Below are positions 49,969 through 58,892 of a stretch of DNA of 64,000 bases, one piece after another. The stretch lies in NCBI GenBank assembly GCA_964344145.1, contig CAYFME010000002.1:1-64000 (forward strand), read 5' to 3'. Positions within the stretch are counted from its first letter, which is position 1. Each line of letters begins with the position of its first letter. A program made the translations under genes and the position numbers. The stretch is from JABJOE01 sp964344145. Lineage in GTDB: Bacteria > Patescibacteriota > Patescibacteriia > UBA9934. The notes beneath the pieces are model-generated. The model was not told the DNA's origin. It was given only the letters and a program-made list of their open reading frames with translations, and did not search any database.

Positions 49969-50199
49969 ATGTCCGATAAACAACAGCTCTCAGAGCATCA
50001 AATTCGTGAGCTTACCGGACGCCTTTCTTACGTCTCTGGCGCTCAGCGTGATCTTGTTGACGCTGCACTACGCGTGGTTCAGTCCAAGCGCGGAGGCCTT
50101 TCAAAGGAAAGCGTGAAAGACGCCATGCGAGGCCTCACAAACGCCGGTCTCATCAGCGACGGCGCGGGGGATAGTCTTATGAAGAAATTGTTTGAATAG
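49969..50199 (+). CDS. Conserved-looking 76-residue hypothetical protein
   Basis: MSDKQQLSEHQIRELTGRLSYVSGAQRDLVDAALRVVQSKRGGLSKESVKDAMRGL and a final helix SLMKKLFE: a small all-helical soluble protein, no family known to me. It shares the promoter with adk, which starts 9 nt later, and its codon use is like that of the housekeeping genes, not the cassettes. Confidence 0.6.
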   Translation: MSDKQQLSEHQIRELTGRLSYVSGAQRDLVDAALRVVQSKRGGLSKESVKDAMRGLTNAGLISDGAGDSLMKKLFE

Positions 50200-50208
50200 A
50201 TTGATACT

Positions 50209-50760
50209 ATGCATCGTATTTTGATTTTGGGTCCGCAGGGAAGTGGAAAGGGAACGCAGGCGAATATCTTGGCCGAGAAGCTCGGCATTCCAGCGCTTTC
50301 GATGGGGCAGTTGCTACGTGAAGAGAAAGCCTCTGGTAGTGAAATGGGTGCGGAGATTGCGTCCTACATTGATGGTGGGAATCTCGTGCCGGACGAGTTG
50401 ACGACACGCGTTTTTAAAAAGCGTCTTGAAGCCGATGACGTACAAGGCGGCTACATCATCGATAGCTTTCCACGGTTCATGGAGCAGTATGAGTCATCAA
50501 AGAGCTTTTTTGAGCCAACAGCCGTAATCGCATTGATGGTTCCTGAGGAAGAGTCCATTAAGCGCATGAAACAGCGCGCGCAGAAGGAGCAACGCGTTGA
50601 CGACACGGAAGAAGCAATGCGCAAGCGCTTGCAATGGTCTGTTGAGCAGACGCAACCGGTAATCGATGCGTATGTTGAGGCCGGCGTGTGTCACGTGGTC
50701 GAGGGACTCGGTACCATCGAAGAGATCGCAAAGAAGATCGAAGACGCTCTGGGACTATAG
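50209..50760 (+). CDS. adk: Adenylate kinase, short-LID form
   Basis: A 183-residue kinase interconverting ATP, AMP and ADP. P-loop GPQGSGKGTQA, the AMP-site region GYIIDSFPRFMEQ and QRVDDTEEAMRKRL are present. It lacks the 30-residue extended LID of the 214-residue E. coli enzyme. Confidence 0.93.
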   Translation: MHRILILGPQGSGKGTQANILAEKLGIPALSMGQLLREEKASGSEMGAEIASYIDGGNLVPDELTTRVFKKRLEADDVQGGYIIDSFPRFMEQYESSKSFFEPTAVIALMVPEEESIKRMKQRAQKEQRVDDTEEAMRKRLQWSVEQTQPVIDAYVEAGVCHVVEGLGTIEEIAKKIEDALGL

Positions 50761-50762
50761 TT

Positions 50763-51548
50763 ATGGCACTGATTAAAACAGACGAAGAGATCGAGAAGAT
50801 GCGCCAAGGCGGCGCCCTTCTTTCGCGCGCCTTGCAAGCAGCGGTGGATGCAGCAAAGCCGGGCGTGACCATGCAAGAGCTCGACGATATCGCTACGAAA
50901 GTGATCGAGGACGGGGGTGGTAAGCCGTCGTTCAAGGGCTACAAAGGCGGCGGGGACGTTCCGTTCCCATCGACCGTTTGTATTTCAAAGAATAATGAAG
51001 TGGTTCATGGCGTTGGGTCCCGAGAGATCGTGCTTGAAGAGGGCGATGTTGTCGGCTTGGACATTGGTTGCTGGTACGAAGAGCTTTGCACGGATATGGC
51101 TGTGACCGTTCCGATCGGTGACGTGAGTAAGGAACGCCTCGCGCTTCTTCGTGCAACGCGTGACTCGATGTACGCTGGCGTGGAAGAGGCAAGGGCTGGG
51201 AACATGATTGCCGATATTTCCGGCGCTGTTGAAGATGCAATTGATACAAAGACGTACGGCATCGTACGATCGCTCGTTGGCCATGGTGTTGGACATCAAG
51301 TACACGAAAAGCCGCATGTCCCAAACTTCCGATCAGATAAGTTTCCAGCCGTGAAGATCAAAGAGGGGATGTGTCTGGCTATCGAGCCGATGCTGACGCT
51401 TGGTACGCACGAGGTCGAGACAGCCGACGACGGGTGGACGATTGCGACCAAAGACGGTTCGGACGCCGGTCACTTTGAGGTGACGATTGCGGTAACAAAA
51501 AACGGCCCGGAGATTTTGACACCTCAGCCGAAGGTTCCTCTCGTATGA
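50763..51548 (+). CDS. map: Methionine aminopeptidase, type I
   Basis: A 261-residue metalloenzyme removing the first methionine. Metal ligands are seen in VVGLDIGCWYEELCTDMAVT (the usual DxxxxxxxxxxD pair), GHGVGHQVHEKPHV, LAIEPM and the final HFEVTIAV. Start at 50763, 2 nt after adk. Confidence 0.95.
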   Translation: MALIKTDEEIEKMRQGGALLSRALQAAVDAAKPGVTMQELDDIATKVIEDGGGKPSFKGYKGGGDVPFPSTVCISKNNEVVHGVGSREIVLEEGDVVGLDIGCWYEELCTDMAVTVPIGDVSKERLALLRATRDSMYAGVEEARAGNMIADISGAVEDAIDTKTYGIVRSLVGHGVGHQVHEKPHVPNFRSDKFPAVKIKEGMCLAIEPMLTLGTHEVETADDGWTIATKDGSDAGHFEVTIAVTKNGPEILTPQPKVPLV

Positions 51549-52027
51549 GCATGAAAACATCAGAATGGACGTCGGTGATTGTTGCTCTGCTCGCGGTCGT
51601 ACTACTGGGAGGATACTTTATGTTCTCCGAGCCGGTTCCGGAGATCACGTACAGGCCCGTGGAACTTGAAGGTGGATCGATCACAGTTGAGGACCATGAT
51701 GTTGTGGATGTCGTCACGCTCGACGCTGAGCTCGTGGAACCCGGCTGGATAACGATTCATTTTTCGATGAGCGGTGCTCCGGCTGAAGTCGTAGGAACGT
51801 CAGATTATCTTGAGGCCGGCACGTACGAGGCGATGACGATTGTGCTAGACGAAGACATGACGCCTGGATGGCGCTACATTGCACTGCTTCACGTTGACAA
51901 CGGCGATCAGATTTTCGATATCGAAGATGACCTTCCTGTCTCGGTTGATGGAGAGGTTGTTCGTCCTGATTTCGTCGCGATCCCAGAAGCGGCCACGGCG
52001 GAAGTAACCGGAGAGACGGGTGAGTAG
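51545..52027 (+). CDS. Membrane-anchored protein with DUF7282-like domain
   Basis: A 160-residue protein with an N-terminal helix (about residues 10-27) and one extracellular domain: LDAELVEPGWITIHFSMSGAPAEVVGTSDYLEAGTYEAMTIVLDE and IALLHVDNGDQIFD. The pattern resembles the DUF7282 domain, found in archaeal and CPR surface proteins. Function unknown. Starts inside the map stop (ATGA). Confidence 0.65.
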   Translation: MSMKTSEWTSVIVALLAVVLLGGYFMFSEPVPEITYRPVELEGGSITVEDHDVVDVVTLDAELVEPGWITIHFSMSGAPAEVVGTSDYLEAGTYEAMTIVLDEDMTPGWRYIALLHVDNGDQIFDIEDDLPVSVDGEVVRPDFVAIPEAATAEVTGETGE

Positions 52028-52028
52028 T

Positions 52029-52427
52029 ATGAGGATTCTGGGCGTTGACTATGGACGGGCGAAGATCGGATTTGCTCTGGGGGATAAAGCAAGCGGGGTT
52101 GCGACTCCGCTTGATGTTGTTCATGTTGCCGACGGTCAGACGCCTGCCGACGTTGTGGAGCAAATGGTGAAGCAAGAAGAGCCAGAGCTGTTAGTCGTTG
52201 GTGTGCCGCTTGCCGTGGGATCGTTTCATTCAGAGGATCAGTTGAAGGAGATTCGAGCGTTTATTGATGATCTTGCCGAACGCCTTTCAATCGAGATTCA
52301 CGAGGTGGACGAGAGTCATACGTCACGTGAAGCTCAACGTTTACAAAAAGAAGAAGGGGCGATTGCCGACGAGGATTCGCTGGCTGCCATGGTGATGCTC
52401 CAAGCATGGATTGATGAGAACCGATGA
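52029..52427 (+). CDS. ruvX: Holliday junction resolvase-like protein RuvX (YqgF)
   Basis: A 132-residue RNase H-fold nuclease, implicated in rRNA maturation and junction cutting. LGVDYGRAKIGFALGD with the catalytic Asp, VVGVPLAVGSFHSEDQ and the final DEDSLAAMVML fit the family. Overlaps recO by 4 nt (ATGA). Confidence 0.9.
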   Translation: MRILGVDYGRAKIGFALGDKASGVATPLDVVHVADGQTPADVVEQMVKQEEPELLVVGVPLAVGSFHSEDQLKEIRAFIDDLAERLSIEIHEVDESHTSREAQRLQKEEGAIADEDSLAAMVMLQAWIDENR

Positions 52428-53115
52428 GTTGGTCGACTATCAAAACGCCAGCCATTGTCCTGACCTCGCAGCCGATTCGCGAGGTTGATCGACTGTACCG
52501 TGCACTCACGCCATCGTACGGAAAGATTTCGTTCGTTGGACGCGGCGCGCGCAAGGCCAAGGCAAAGCTCGCGGCTCATCTCGAACCCTTTGCCGTCGTC
52601 GACCTTGAAATCGTCCGCGGTCGCCGCAGTGTGACGGTCATATCCGTTGAACGACAAGAATCATTCGCAAGCATTTCGTCGATGATTGAGCATCGTCTAT
52701 TCGCACAGGCGATGATGAAGCTCATTGATCGTCACACACACGTTGAGGATCCAGATATCCAACTTTACGAGGACCTTTACACGTGGCTAGGCTTCCTTAA
52801 TAGCTCGCCAATGCTTTCTCCGTGGCGCCAGCGTTTCTTGCTCGCAGCTTTCACGCTGCGGTTTATGGAGCGTCTTGGCTACCAAGTGCAGTTACGCGCG
52901 TGTCTACATTGCCAGCAGTCCATCTTGCCGTTGTCGTTTCGTTGGCATACAGGTAAAGGTGGATTGGTTTGTACGGACTGCGTGCAAGATGAGCGACAGG
53001 AATGGATCGATACCAGAGTGATTGCCGAAGAGGTGGTCACATTGCTGCGATTGGCACGCGAAAATCAGCTGAGTCTGCTTCTTGCCTCTCGACTACCCCT
53101 CGATCATGTCCGTTC
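52424..53115 (+). CDS. recO: DNA repair protein RecO, 3' end lost in a gap
   Basis: At least 230 residues of RecO, the mediator that loads RecA with RecR. The N-terminal OB fold (TPAIVLTSQPIREVDRLYRALTPSYGKISFVGRGARKAKAKL) and the zinc finger (ACLHCQQS and GLVCTDC) are present. The reading frame runs into the run of N at 53116; only a small C-terminal part is missing. Confidence 0.9.
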
Positions 53116-53215
53116 NNNNNNNNNNNNNNNNNNNNNNNNNNNNNNNNNNNNNNNNNNNNNNNNNNNNNNNNNNNNNNNNNNNNNNNNNNNNNNNNNNNNN
53201 NNNNNNNNNNNNNNN
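53116..53215. other. Scaffold gap of 100 N
   Basis: Exactly 100 N, a conventional gap of unknown true size. It hides the end of recO and the first part of aspS. Confidence 0.99.
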
Positions 53216-54580
53216 GATCACGTTGATCAAACGATCACCGTTGCCGGCTGGATTCATGCCCGTCGCGACATGGGAAAGGTGAAGTTTTTTGATCTGCGCG
53301 ATAAGGACGGTCTGTTGCAAATCGTTGCCGTGCCCGCTGAGCTCGGAGAGTTTGCCGACGTTGCTGATACGCTTCGCCCTGAGTGGGTCGTGCAAATCGA
53401 GGGTGTTGTACAGAAGCGTGGTGAGAAGCAGATCAATAAAGATATGGCTTCCGGAACAGTTGAGCTACTTGCCAAGAAGATTACTGTCCTCAATGAGTCA
53501 AAGACACCGCCGTTTGAGCTAGATCGCGACACCAGTGGTGTGAGCGAAGAGGTGCGTTTGAAATATCGTTACTTGGATCTTCGATCAGAGCGTATGGCGC
53601 GTAACATTCGTATGCGTGACACGATCATCACGTTCCTGCGCAAGCACATGCACGAGAATGGGTTCGTGGAGATCGAGACGCCGATCATGATGAAGGGAAC
53701 ACCGGAAGGGTCTCGTGAGTATCTTGTGCCATCGCGCATTCATCCAGGAACGTTCTACGCCCTTCCGCAGTCACCGCAACAGTTCAAACAGCTATCGATG
53801 GTGGCGGGATTCGAGCGGTACTTCCAGGTTGCACGCTGCATGCGAGACGAAGATCTTCGTGGTGATCGTCAGCCAGAGTTCACGCAGTTGGATTTTGAGA
53901 TGTCGTTTGTGACGCAAGAGGATGTTCTGCAGTACACCGAAGGCATGTTTATTCGGATGGTTGAAGAGCTATTCCCAGAGAAGACCTTTACGTCCAAGCC
54001 GTTCGTTCGTATGACGTACGCGGAGGCGATGGAAAAGTATGGAACCGACAAGCCCGATTTGCGTGAGAACAAGGATGATCCAAATGAGCTGGCGTTTTGT
54101 TGGATTGTCGATTTCCCAATGTTTGAGAAGATGGAGGACGGTAGTATTCAGGCGCAGCACCATCCGTTCTGTAGCGTGAAGGAAGAGGATAAGGAGAAGT
54201 TCATGAAAGGAGAGGATCTCTTCTCTATTCGTGCAAACGCCTACGACCTTGTGCTCAACGGCTACGAGCTTTCCTCTGGATCGATTCGAATCCACGAGCG
54301 CGACATGCAAAAGCAAGTGTTTGATCTGCTGAAGATCAGTGAGGAAGAGCAGCAGCAGAAGTTCGCGCACATGCTTGAGGCCTTCGAGTATGGTGCGCCG
54401 CCACACGGTGGGTTTGCGCCTGGTATTGATCGCATTGTGATGCTGATGATGGGTGAGCCAAACATCCGCGAGGTCATCGCGTTCCCGAAGGATGGAAATG
54501 CCCGCGACCTGATGATGAATGCACCGTCGTCGATGCCGGACAAGGCTCTGCAAGAACTGAATATCAAACTAGATCTCTAA
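53216..54580 (+). CDS. aspS: Aspartyl-tRNA synthetase, 5' end lost, no GAD domain
   Basis: 454 visible residues of a class II synthetase. The anticodon-binding OB fold (AGWIHARRDMGKVKFFDLRDKDG), motif 2 (CMRDEDLRGDRQPEFTQLDFE) and motif 3 (GGFAPGIDRIVMLMMG) are present. After KYGTDKPDLR the sequence goes straight to NELAFCWIVDFPMFE; the bacterial GAD insertion of about 130 residues is missing. The first roughly 15 residues lie in the gap. Confidence 0.95.
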   Translation, partial: DHVDQTITVAGWIHARRDMGKVKFFDLRDKDGLLQIVAVPAELGEFADVADTLRPEWVVQIEGVVQKRGEKQINKDMASGTVELLAKKITVLNESKTPPFELDRDTSGVSEEVRLKYRYLDLRSERMARNIRMRDTIITFLRKHMHENGFVEIETPIMMKGTPEGSREYLVPSRIHPGTFYALPQSPQQFKQLSMVAGFERYFQVARCMRDEDLRGDRQPEFTQLDFEMSFVTQEDVLQYTEGMFIRMVEELFPEKTFTSKPFVRMTYAEAMEKYGTDKPDLRENKDDPNELAFCWIVDFPMFEKMEDGSIQAQHHPFCSVKEEDKEKFMKGEDLFSIRANAYDLVLNGYELSSGSIRIHERDMQKQVFDLLKISEEEQQQKFAHMLEAFEYGAPPHGGFAPGIDRIVMLMMGEPNIREVIAFPKDGNARDLMMNAPSSMPDKALQELNIKLDL

Positions 54581-54585
54581 TCAGC

Positions 54586-54617
54586 AAAACAGCCCCTCCA
54601 ATTGGAAGGGCTGTTTT
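54586..54617 (+). terminator. Terminator of aspS
   Basis: AAAACAGCCC with GGGCTGTTTT, inner TCC/GGA, then GTTT. Confidence 0.85.
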
Positions 54618-54622
54618 GTTTC

Positions 54623-54658
54623 TGACCAATTCAGTCCCGATCGGGACTGAATTGGTCA
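54623..54658. repeat. Perfect 36-bp GATC-centred palindrome
   Basis: Arms TGACCAATTCAGTCCCGA and complement; centre CGATCG. The end overlaps the stop codon of glmS. Its 32-bp core matches 10239-10270 at 28 positions. No cassette is adjacent, unlike the other copies. Confidence 0.9.
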
Positions 54659-56488
54659 TTCCACCGTGACGCTTTTAGCAAGGTTTCTTGGTTTGTCCGG
54701 ATCGTAGCCTTGGATGAGCGACATCTCGTAGGCGAAGAGCTGTGTGGGGATCGTGGTCAGAAGGGGAGAAAGCATCTCGTGCGTCTTGGGAATCGTGATC
54801 ACATCGTCGACGAGATCGAAGATCTCTTCGTTGTGATCGTCGGTGATCGCAATGACCGGTCCTTTGCGCGCCTTGAGTTCTTGGATATTCGAGATCGTTT
54901 TCTCGTAGACATCATCGCGGGGGCACAGGACGATGCTCGGGAATCGTTCATCGATGAGCGCCAACGGACCATGTTTCATCTCGCCAGCACTGTACCCTTC
55001 GGCATGAATAAGACTAATCTCTTTGAGCTTGAGCGCTCCTTCAAGCGCGATCGGCGCTTGATAGGTTCGTCCAAGAAAGAGGGCATTTTGCATCCATTGA
55101 TATTTTTCAGCCAACGCTTTGATTTGCGGCCGCATCTCGAGAATCTGTTCGATTTTGTCAGGGATCCTTTCTAGCTCTTGAGCGACAGCAATTGCTTCAT
55201 CACAATCGAGGTTGCGGTCGCGTCCAAAGAACAGCGTGAGCATGGCAAGGGCGGTCACTTGTGTGAGGAACGCTTTGGTTGATGCTACGCCGATCTCTGT
55301 TCCAGCGCGCGTGTAGATACCAGCGTCGGTCTCACGTGCAATCGTCGACCCTGGAATATTGACGATGCCAAGCGCCAACGCGCCATGCTTTTTTGCCTCA
55401 CGAATGGCGGCAAGGGTGTCAGCCGTCTCGCCTGACTGTGAAATAGCCAATACCGCCGTGTGCCGATCAATAATCGGATGACGGTAGCGGAACTCACTTG
55501 CCAGTTCTACCTCAACAGGGATTCCACCGTAATACTCAAGCATGTATTCACCAACGCATCCGGCGTAGTACGCCGTGCCGCAGGCAACGATAATCAGACG
55601 ATCCATCTCGCGCAGGCGTTCGCGAACATCCTCCAAGCCACCAAAGTGGACATGCCCTTCCTGGGCGATCAGCCGGCCGCGCATCGTATCCTTTACCACT
55701 CCTGGCTGCTCCATCATCTCTTTGAGCATGAAATGAGCGTAACGTTGTTTCGATGCCACGGACGTATCCCAGCTGATCGTATGATACTGCTTTGAGACGT
55801 TGTTGGATTCTTTTGTCCATATGATGGGTTCGTTGTTGGTTTGTAGGAGCGCGCGTTCGCCATCGTCCAAGTAAATAACCTCATCCACCCAGTCTGCCAT
55901 CGCGGTTGCATCAGAGCACACAAATCGTTCACCGTTTCGCTTTCCAAGAACAATCGGGCTTCCCATACGGGCAACGAGTAGAGTGTCCGGCGCGCTTTTT
56001 GACATCACGACAATACCGTAGGCACCCGTGAGTTGTTCAAGAACACGTTCGAGGGCGTCTTGGAGCGTGCTTGTTTGAGTGACAGCCTCTTCCATCAGAT
56101 GAGCGATCACCTCGCTGTCGGTCTGCGATTGGAAGGTGTGACCACTGAGCGTCAGCGCACGTTTGAGCGATTGATGATTTTCAATGATGCCGTTGTGTAC
56201 GATGACGATGTCGCCCGTGCAATCGGTGTGTGGATGGGCGTTGGCGGTTGAGGGGGCGCCGTGTGTTGCCCAACGTGTGTGTGCAATGCCGCAGGAGCCT
56301 TTTGGTTGATTCTGTTTGAGGGCTTTCTCAAGTTCCGCGATTGGTCCAACAGCTCGTACGACATTGATGTCACCATTGAGTACCCCAACGCCCGCTGAAT
56401 CGTATCCACGATATTCAAGTCGTCGCAGCCCCTCAAGAAGAAGGGGGGTGGCTTCGTTTTTACCTGTGTATCCAATAATCCCGCACAT
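54656..56488 (-). CDS. glmS: Glutamine-fructose-6-phosphate aminotransferase
   Basis: A 610-residue enzyme making glucosamine-6-phosphate, the entry to peptidoglycan precursors. The glutaminase half starts MCGIIGYTGK with the catalytic Cys2 and has GIAHTRWATHGAPS; two SIS domains follow (ACGTAYYAGCVGEY, SQSGETADTLAAI) and the end is PRNLAKSVTVE. Full length. Confidence 0.96.
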   Translation of the reverse strand: MCGIIGYTGKNEATPLLLEGLRRLEYRGYDSAGVGVLNGDINVVRAVGPIAELEKALKQNQPKGSCGIAHTRWATHGAPSTANAHPHTDCTGDIVIVHNGIIENHQSLKRALTLSGHTFQSQTDSEVIAHLMEEAVTQTSTLQDALERVLEQLTGAYGIVVMSKSAPDTLLVARMGSPIVLGKRNGERFVCSDATAMADWVDEVIYLDDGERALLQTNNEPIIWTKESNNVSKQYHTISWDTSVASKQRYAHFMLKEMMEQPGVVKDTMRGRLIAQEGHVHFGGLEDVRERLREMDRLIIVACGTAYYAGCVGEYMLEYYGGIPVEVELASEFRYRHPIIDRHTAVLAISQSGETADTLAAIREAKKHGALALGIVNIPGSTIARETDAGIYTRAGTEIGVASTKAFLTQVTALAMLTLFFGRDRNLDCDEAIAVAQELERIPDKIEQILEMRPQIKALAEKYQWMQNALFLGRTYQAPIALEGALKLKEISLIHAEGYSAGEMKHGPLALIDERFPSIVLCPRDDVYEKTISNIQELKARKGPVIAITDDHNEEIFDLVDDVITIPKTHEMLSPLLTTIPTQLFAYEMSLIQGYDPDKPRNLAKSVTVE

Positions 56489-56627
56489 AAGAACTTGTTA
56501 TGAATCGCTCACAGCATAATTGACGCGAAAAGTATGACAAAGATTCTTCGTCAACTTCTGTGGATAGCTAGTTTAAGCATGAAAATAAAGGGCATTTACT
56601 TCATGCATCTGTCACTTAACGGCCGTC

Positions 56628-56666
56628 AATACGTCACTCGGTGGCGTATTCTAAACATGATATAAT
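56628..56666 (+). promoter_or_regulatory. Inverted repeat and -10 box upstream of scpA
   Basis: AATACGTCAC-TC-GGTGGCGTATT (56628-56650) covers the place of the -35; TATAAT is at 56661-56666, leader 17 nt. A near copy of the repeat stands at 36793. The repeat could be a binding site for a regulator. Confidence 0.55.
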
Positions 56667-56689
56667 GCTGGCGAAAGGATTCGTCTATT

Positions 56690-57388
56690 ATGGAGTTTGC
56701 GGTCAAACAGGAAGCATTTTCTGGCCCGCTCGGGCTTCTTTTAGAATTGCTCGACAAACGTGAGCTCGAAATCACGGATGTTGCGTTGGCAGATATTGCT
56801 GATGAGTATCTCGCGCGACTGGAGTCCGCAAAGGTGGCGCCAGAGGAGATGGCAGACTTTTTGTTGATTGCCGCGCGGCTGATTTATCTCAAGAGTCGCG
56901 AGCTCATGCCGTATTTGCGTTTGGATGATGAAGAGGAGCAAGTGGATCAGCTTGAGGAACAGTTGCGGTTGTACCGGTTGTTTGTTGAAGCGGCAGAGCG
57001 GATTGATGCGAAGTTTTCCGATCCGCAACGTTCCTTTGAGCGACCGTTTGCGCGCATTCGTGTTGATCAACAGCCGACGTTTGCACCAGCCGACAACGTT
57101 ACGGTTGACGGACTGCGGGGAGCGTTCAGCGGTCTCCTAAAACGCCTCGAGCCGTTCTTTGTTCTGCAGCAGGTTTCCATGGAACGTGTGAAGTCGGTGG
57201 AGGAGCGCATTGAAGAGTTAACCGGCGCGCTCAAGACGCGGGCGACAATGAAGTTTCAGGATATGGTCTCTGGCGCGCAACGCAAGATGGATGTGGTGGT
57301 CAGCTTCTTGGCGTTGCTTGAGCTCGCACGCCGCCAACTTATTTCTGTAAAGCAGTCCGGACAGGACGTCATGATTGAACGGGTATGA
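56690..57388 (+). CDS. scpA: Segregation and condensation protein A
   Basis: A 232-residue kleisin that bridges the SMC dimer. The N-terminus FSGPLGLLLELLDKRELEITDVALADIADEYL and LLIAARLIYLKSRELMP are typical; the C-terminal winged helix has FLALLELARRQLISVKQ. Overlaps scpB by 4 nt. Confidence 0.93.
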   Translation: MEFAVKQEAFSGPLGLLLELLDKRELEITDVALADIADEYLARLESAKVAPEEMADFLLIAARLIYLKSRELMPYLRLDDEEEQVDQLEEQLRLYRLFVEAAERIDAKFSDPQRSFERPFARIRVDQQPTFAPADNVTVDGLRGAFSGLLKRLEPFFVLQQVSMERVKSVEERIEELTGALKTRATMKFQDMVSGAQRKMDVVVSFLALLELARRQLISVKQSGQDVMIERV

Positions 57389-57930
57389 GTCATCTCTCAG
57401 CAAAGATTGAAGCGTTGCTTTTCTTGCGGACAAAGCCGATGAGCGTACAGGCGCTCGCGCGAGCATGCGATTCCAAGAAGGATGACGTGCAAGAAGCGGT
57501 GCAGGCATTGATGCAGCAGCGCAATGTAGAGACATCAGGCGTGCATATCATTCAGACGGCCGACGGCGTTGCGCTTGTGACGAATCCTGCGCTGGGCGAG
57601 GAGCTTGCCGACCAGAGCAAGGAAGATATGCAGTCCGAGCTCACGCGTCCGCAACTAGAAACACTCACGATCATTGCGTATCGCGGTCCGATGACAAAGG
57701 CGGAGATCGAGCATATCCGCGGTGTGAATTGCTCGCTTATCGTTCGCAACTTGTTGATGCGAGGGCTGATTGACGAGAGTGAGGACGATGTGAAGCTCTT
57801 GCCGGTCTACACACTGACAACCGACATGTTGCGGCATCTCGGCATTCACAAAGTAGACGAGCTCCCTGATTACGAGGAGTTGCATAAGAACGCGAAGATC
57901 GATCAGATGCTTCATTCATTGGAGGGATAA
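57385..57930 (+). CDS. scpB: Segregation and condensation protein B
   Basis: A 181-residue double winged-helix partner of ScpA. KIEALLFLRTKPMSVQALARA and LTRPQLETLTIIAYRGPMTKAEIEHIRGVN are diagnostic. Together with SMC, not in this window, it organises the chromosome. Confidence 0.93.
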   Translation: MSHLSAKIEALLFLRTKPMSVQALARACDSKKDDVQEAVQALMQQRNVETSGVHIIQTADGVALVTNPALGEELADQSKEDMQSELTRPQLETLTIIAYRGPMTKAEIEHIRGVNCSLIVRNLLMRGLIDESEDDVKLLPVYTLTTDMLRHLGIHKVDELPDYEELHKNAKIDQMLHSLEG

Positions 57931-57931
57931 T

Positions 57932-58891
57932 GTGTTTTTTAAGGCCATGACACAATTGGTGTTTGCCACCACGTTGGTGAATCTCTTTCCTGTTGATGGA
58001 GCGTATTATGAGTGGCAAGCTGAGGCTACGCTTGGTGACGAGCCGGCGTGGAGTGCACAAGAAATTGAGTTTGCTATGCAGGCGTTACCAAGCGCACAGG
58101 AACGATTCCCGGAGCCCGTGAAAGTCGACACGGATTCATTTGGCATTGTCACTACGGCACGCAGTGTGCTCGTGGTTGACCGTGATAGCGGAGCAGTGCT
58201 GTTTCAGAAGCAGCCTGATCAGGTGCGAGCGATTGGAAGTGTGACGAAGCTCATGGCGGCGCTTGTCTTTTTGGAAGCGCAACCTGAACTTTCAACGTAC
58301 GTTACACTCGATCCAGAACTCGACTACGTCGGCGGTGGTCGACAGTACGTTCCGTTTTACCAAGCGATGCCACTGTCCGATGTTCTTGCCGCAAGTCTTG
58401 TCGGCTCTGACAACACGGCAACGCAGGCGCTCGTACGCTTTTCTGGCATGGACTTGGAGACATTTGTTGCACGCATGAACGAGATGGCAGCGGAGTTTGG
58501 CATGGAGCAATCTCGTTTTGCTGATCCAACCGGCGTTGATCCCGATAACCTATCGACAGCACGCGATTTGATCAAACTGCTGGAAGCAGCGGATGCCAAC
58601 GAGACGGTTCAAGCTTACATGCAATCGGCGTCCGTTATCCTTGCTTACGGTGGCACGACTGTGGAGAATACGAATACACTTTTGACGAGTTTTCTTAATC
58701 GTGGAAACTATGACGTCCTTGGTGGCAAGACGGGATTTTTGCCTGAGGCTGGCTATGTTTTGGCAACAACGGTGCAAGAAGAAGATCACGCGGTGCATGT
58801 GATTGTGATGGGAGCAGAAAGCAAGGACGCGCGTACGGACGAGGCAAAGGGTCTTGCGGCTTGGGCGTTTAAGACGTTTGCGTGGGAGTAA
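57932..58891 (+). CDS. D-alanyl-D-alanine carboxypeptidase (PBP5-like)
   Basis: A 319-residue exported serine peptidase that trims peptidoglycan stem peptides. Catalytic motifs: SVTK (Ser103-Lys106), SDN (159-161) and KTG (266-268). The N-terminus has a signal-like stretch. I start it at GTG 57932, with GGAGG 7 nt upstream, 1 nt after scpB; this is one of few native genes with a clear Shine-Dalgarno sequence. No C-terminal anchor is visible. Confidence 0.9.
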   Translation: MFFKAMTQLVFATTLVNLFPVDGAYYEWQAEATLGDEPAWSAQEIEFAMQALPSAQERFPEPVKVDTDSFGIVTTARSVLVVDRDSGAVLFQKQPDQVRAIGSVTKLMAALVFLEAQPELSTYVTLDPELDYVGGGRQYVPFYQAMPLSDVLAASLVGSDNTATQALVRFSGMDLETFVARMNEMAAEFGMEQSRFADPTGVDPDNLSTARDLIKLLEAADANETVQAYMQSASVILAYGGTTVENTNTLLTSFLNRGNYDVLGGKTGFLPEAGYVLATTVQEEDHAVHVIVMGAESKDARTDEAKGLAAWAFKTFAWE

Positions 58892-58892
58892 T

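Noticed and set aside
52424..54580. A single 718-residue ORF joining RecO and AspRS
   Set aside because: It runs through the 100 N of a scaffold gap; the two halves are separate well-known proteins and the frame match is chance.
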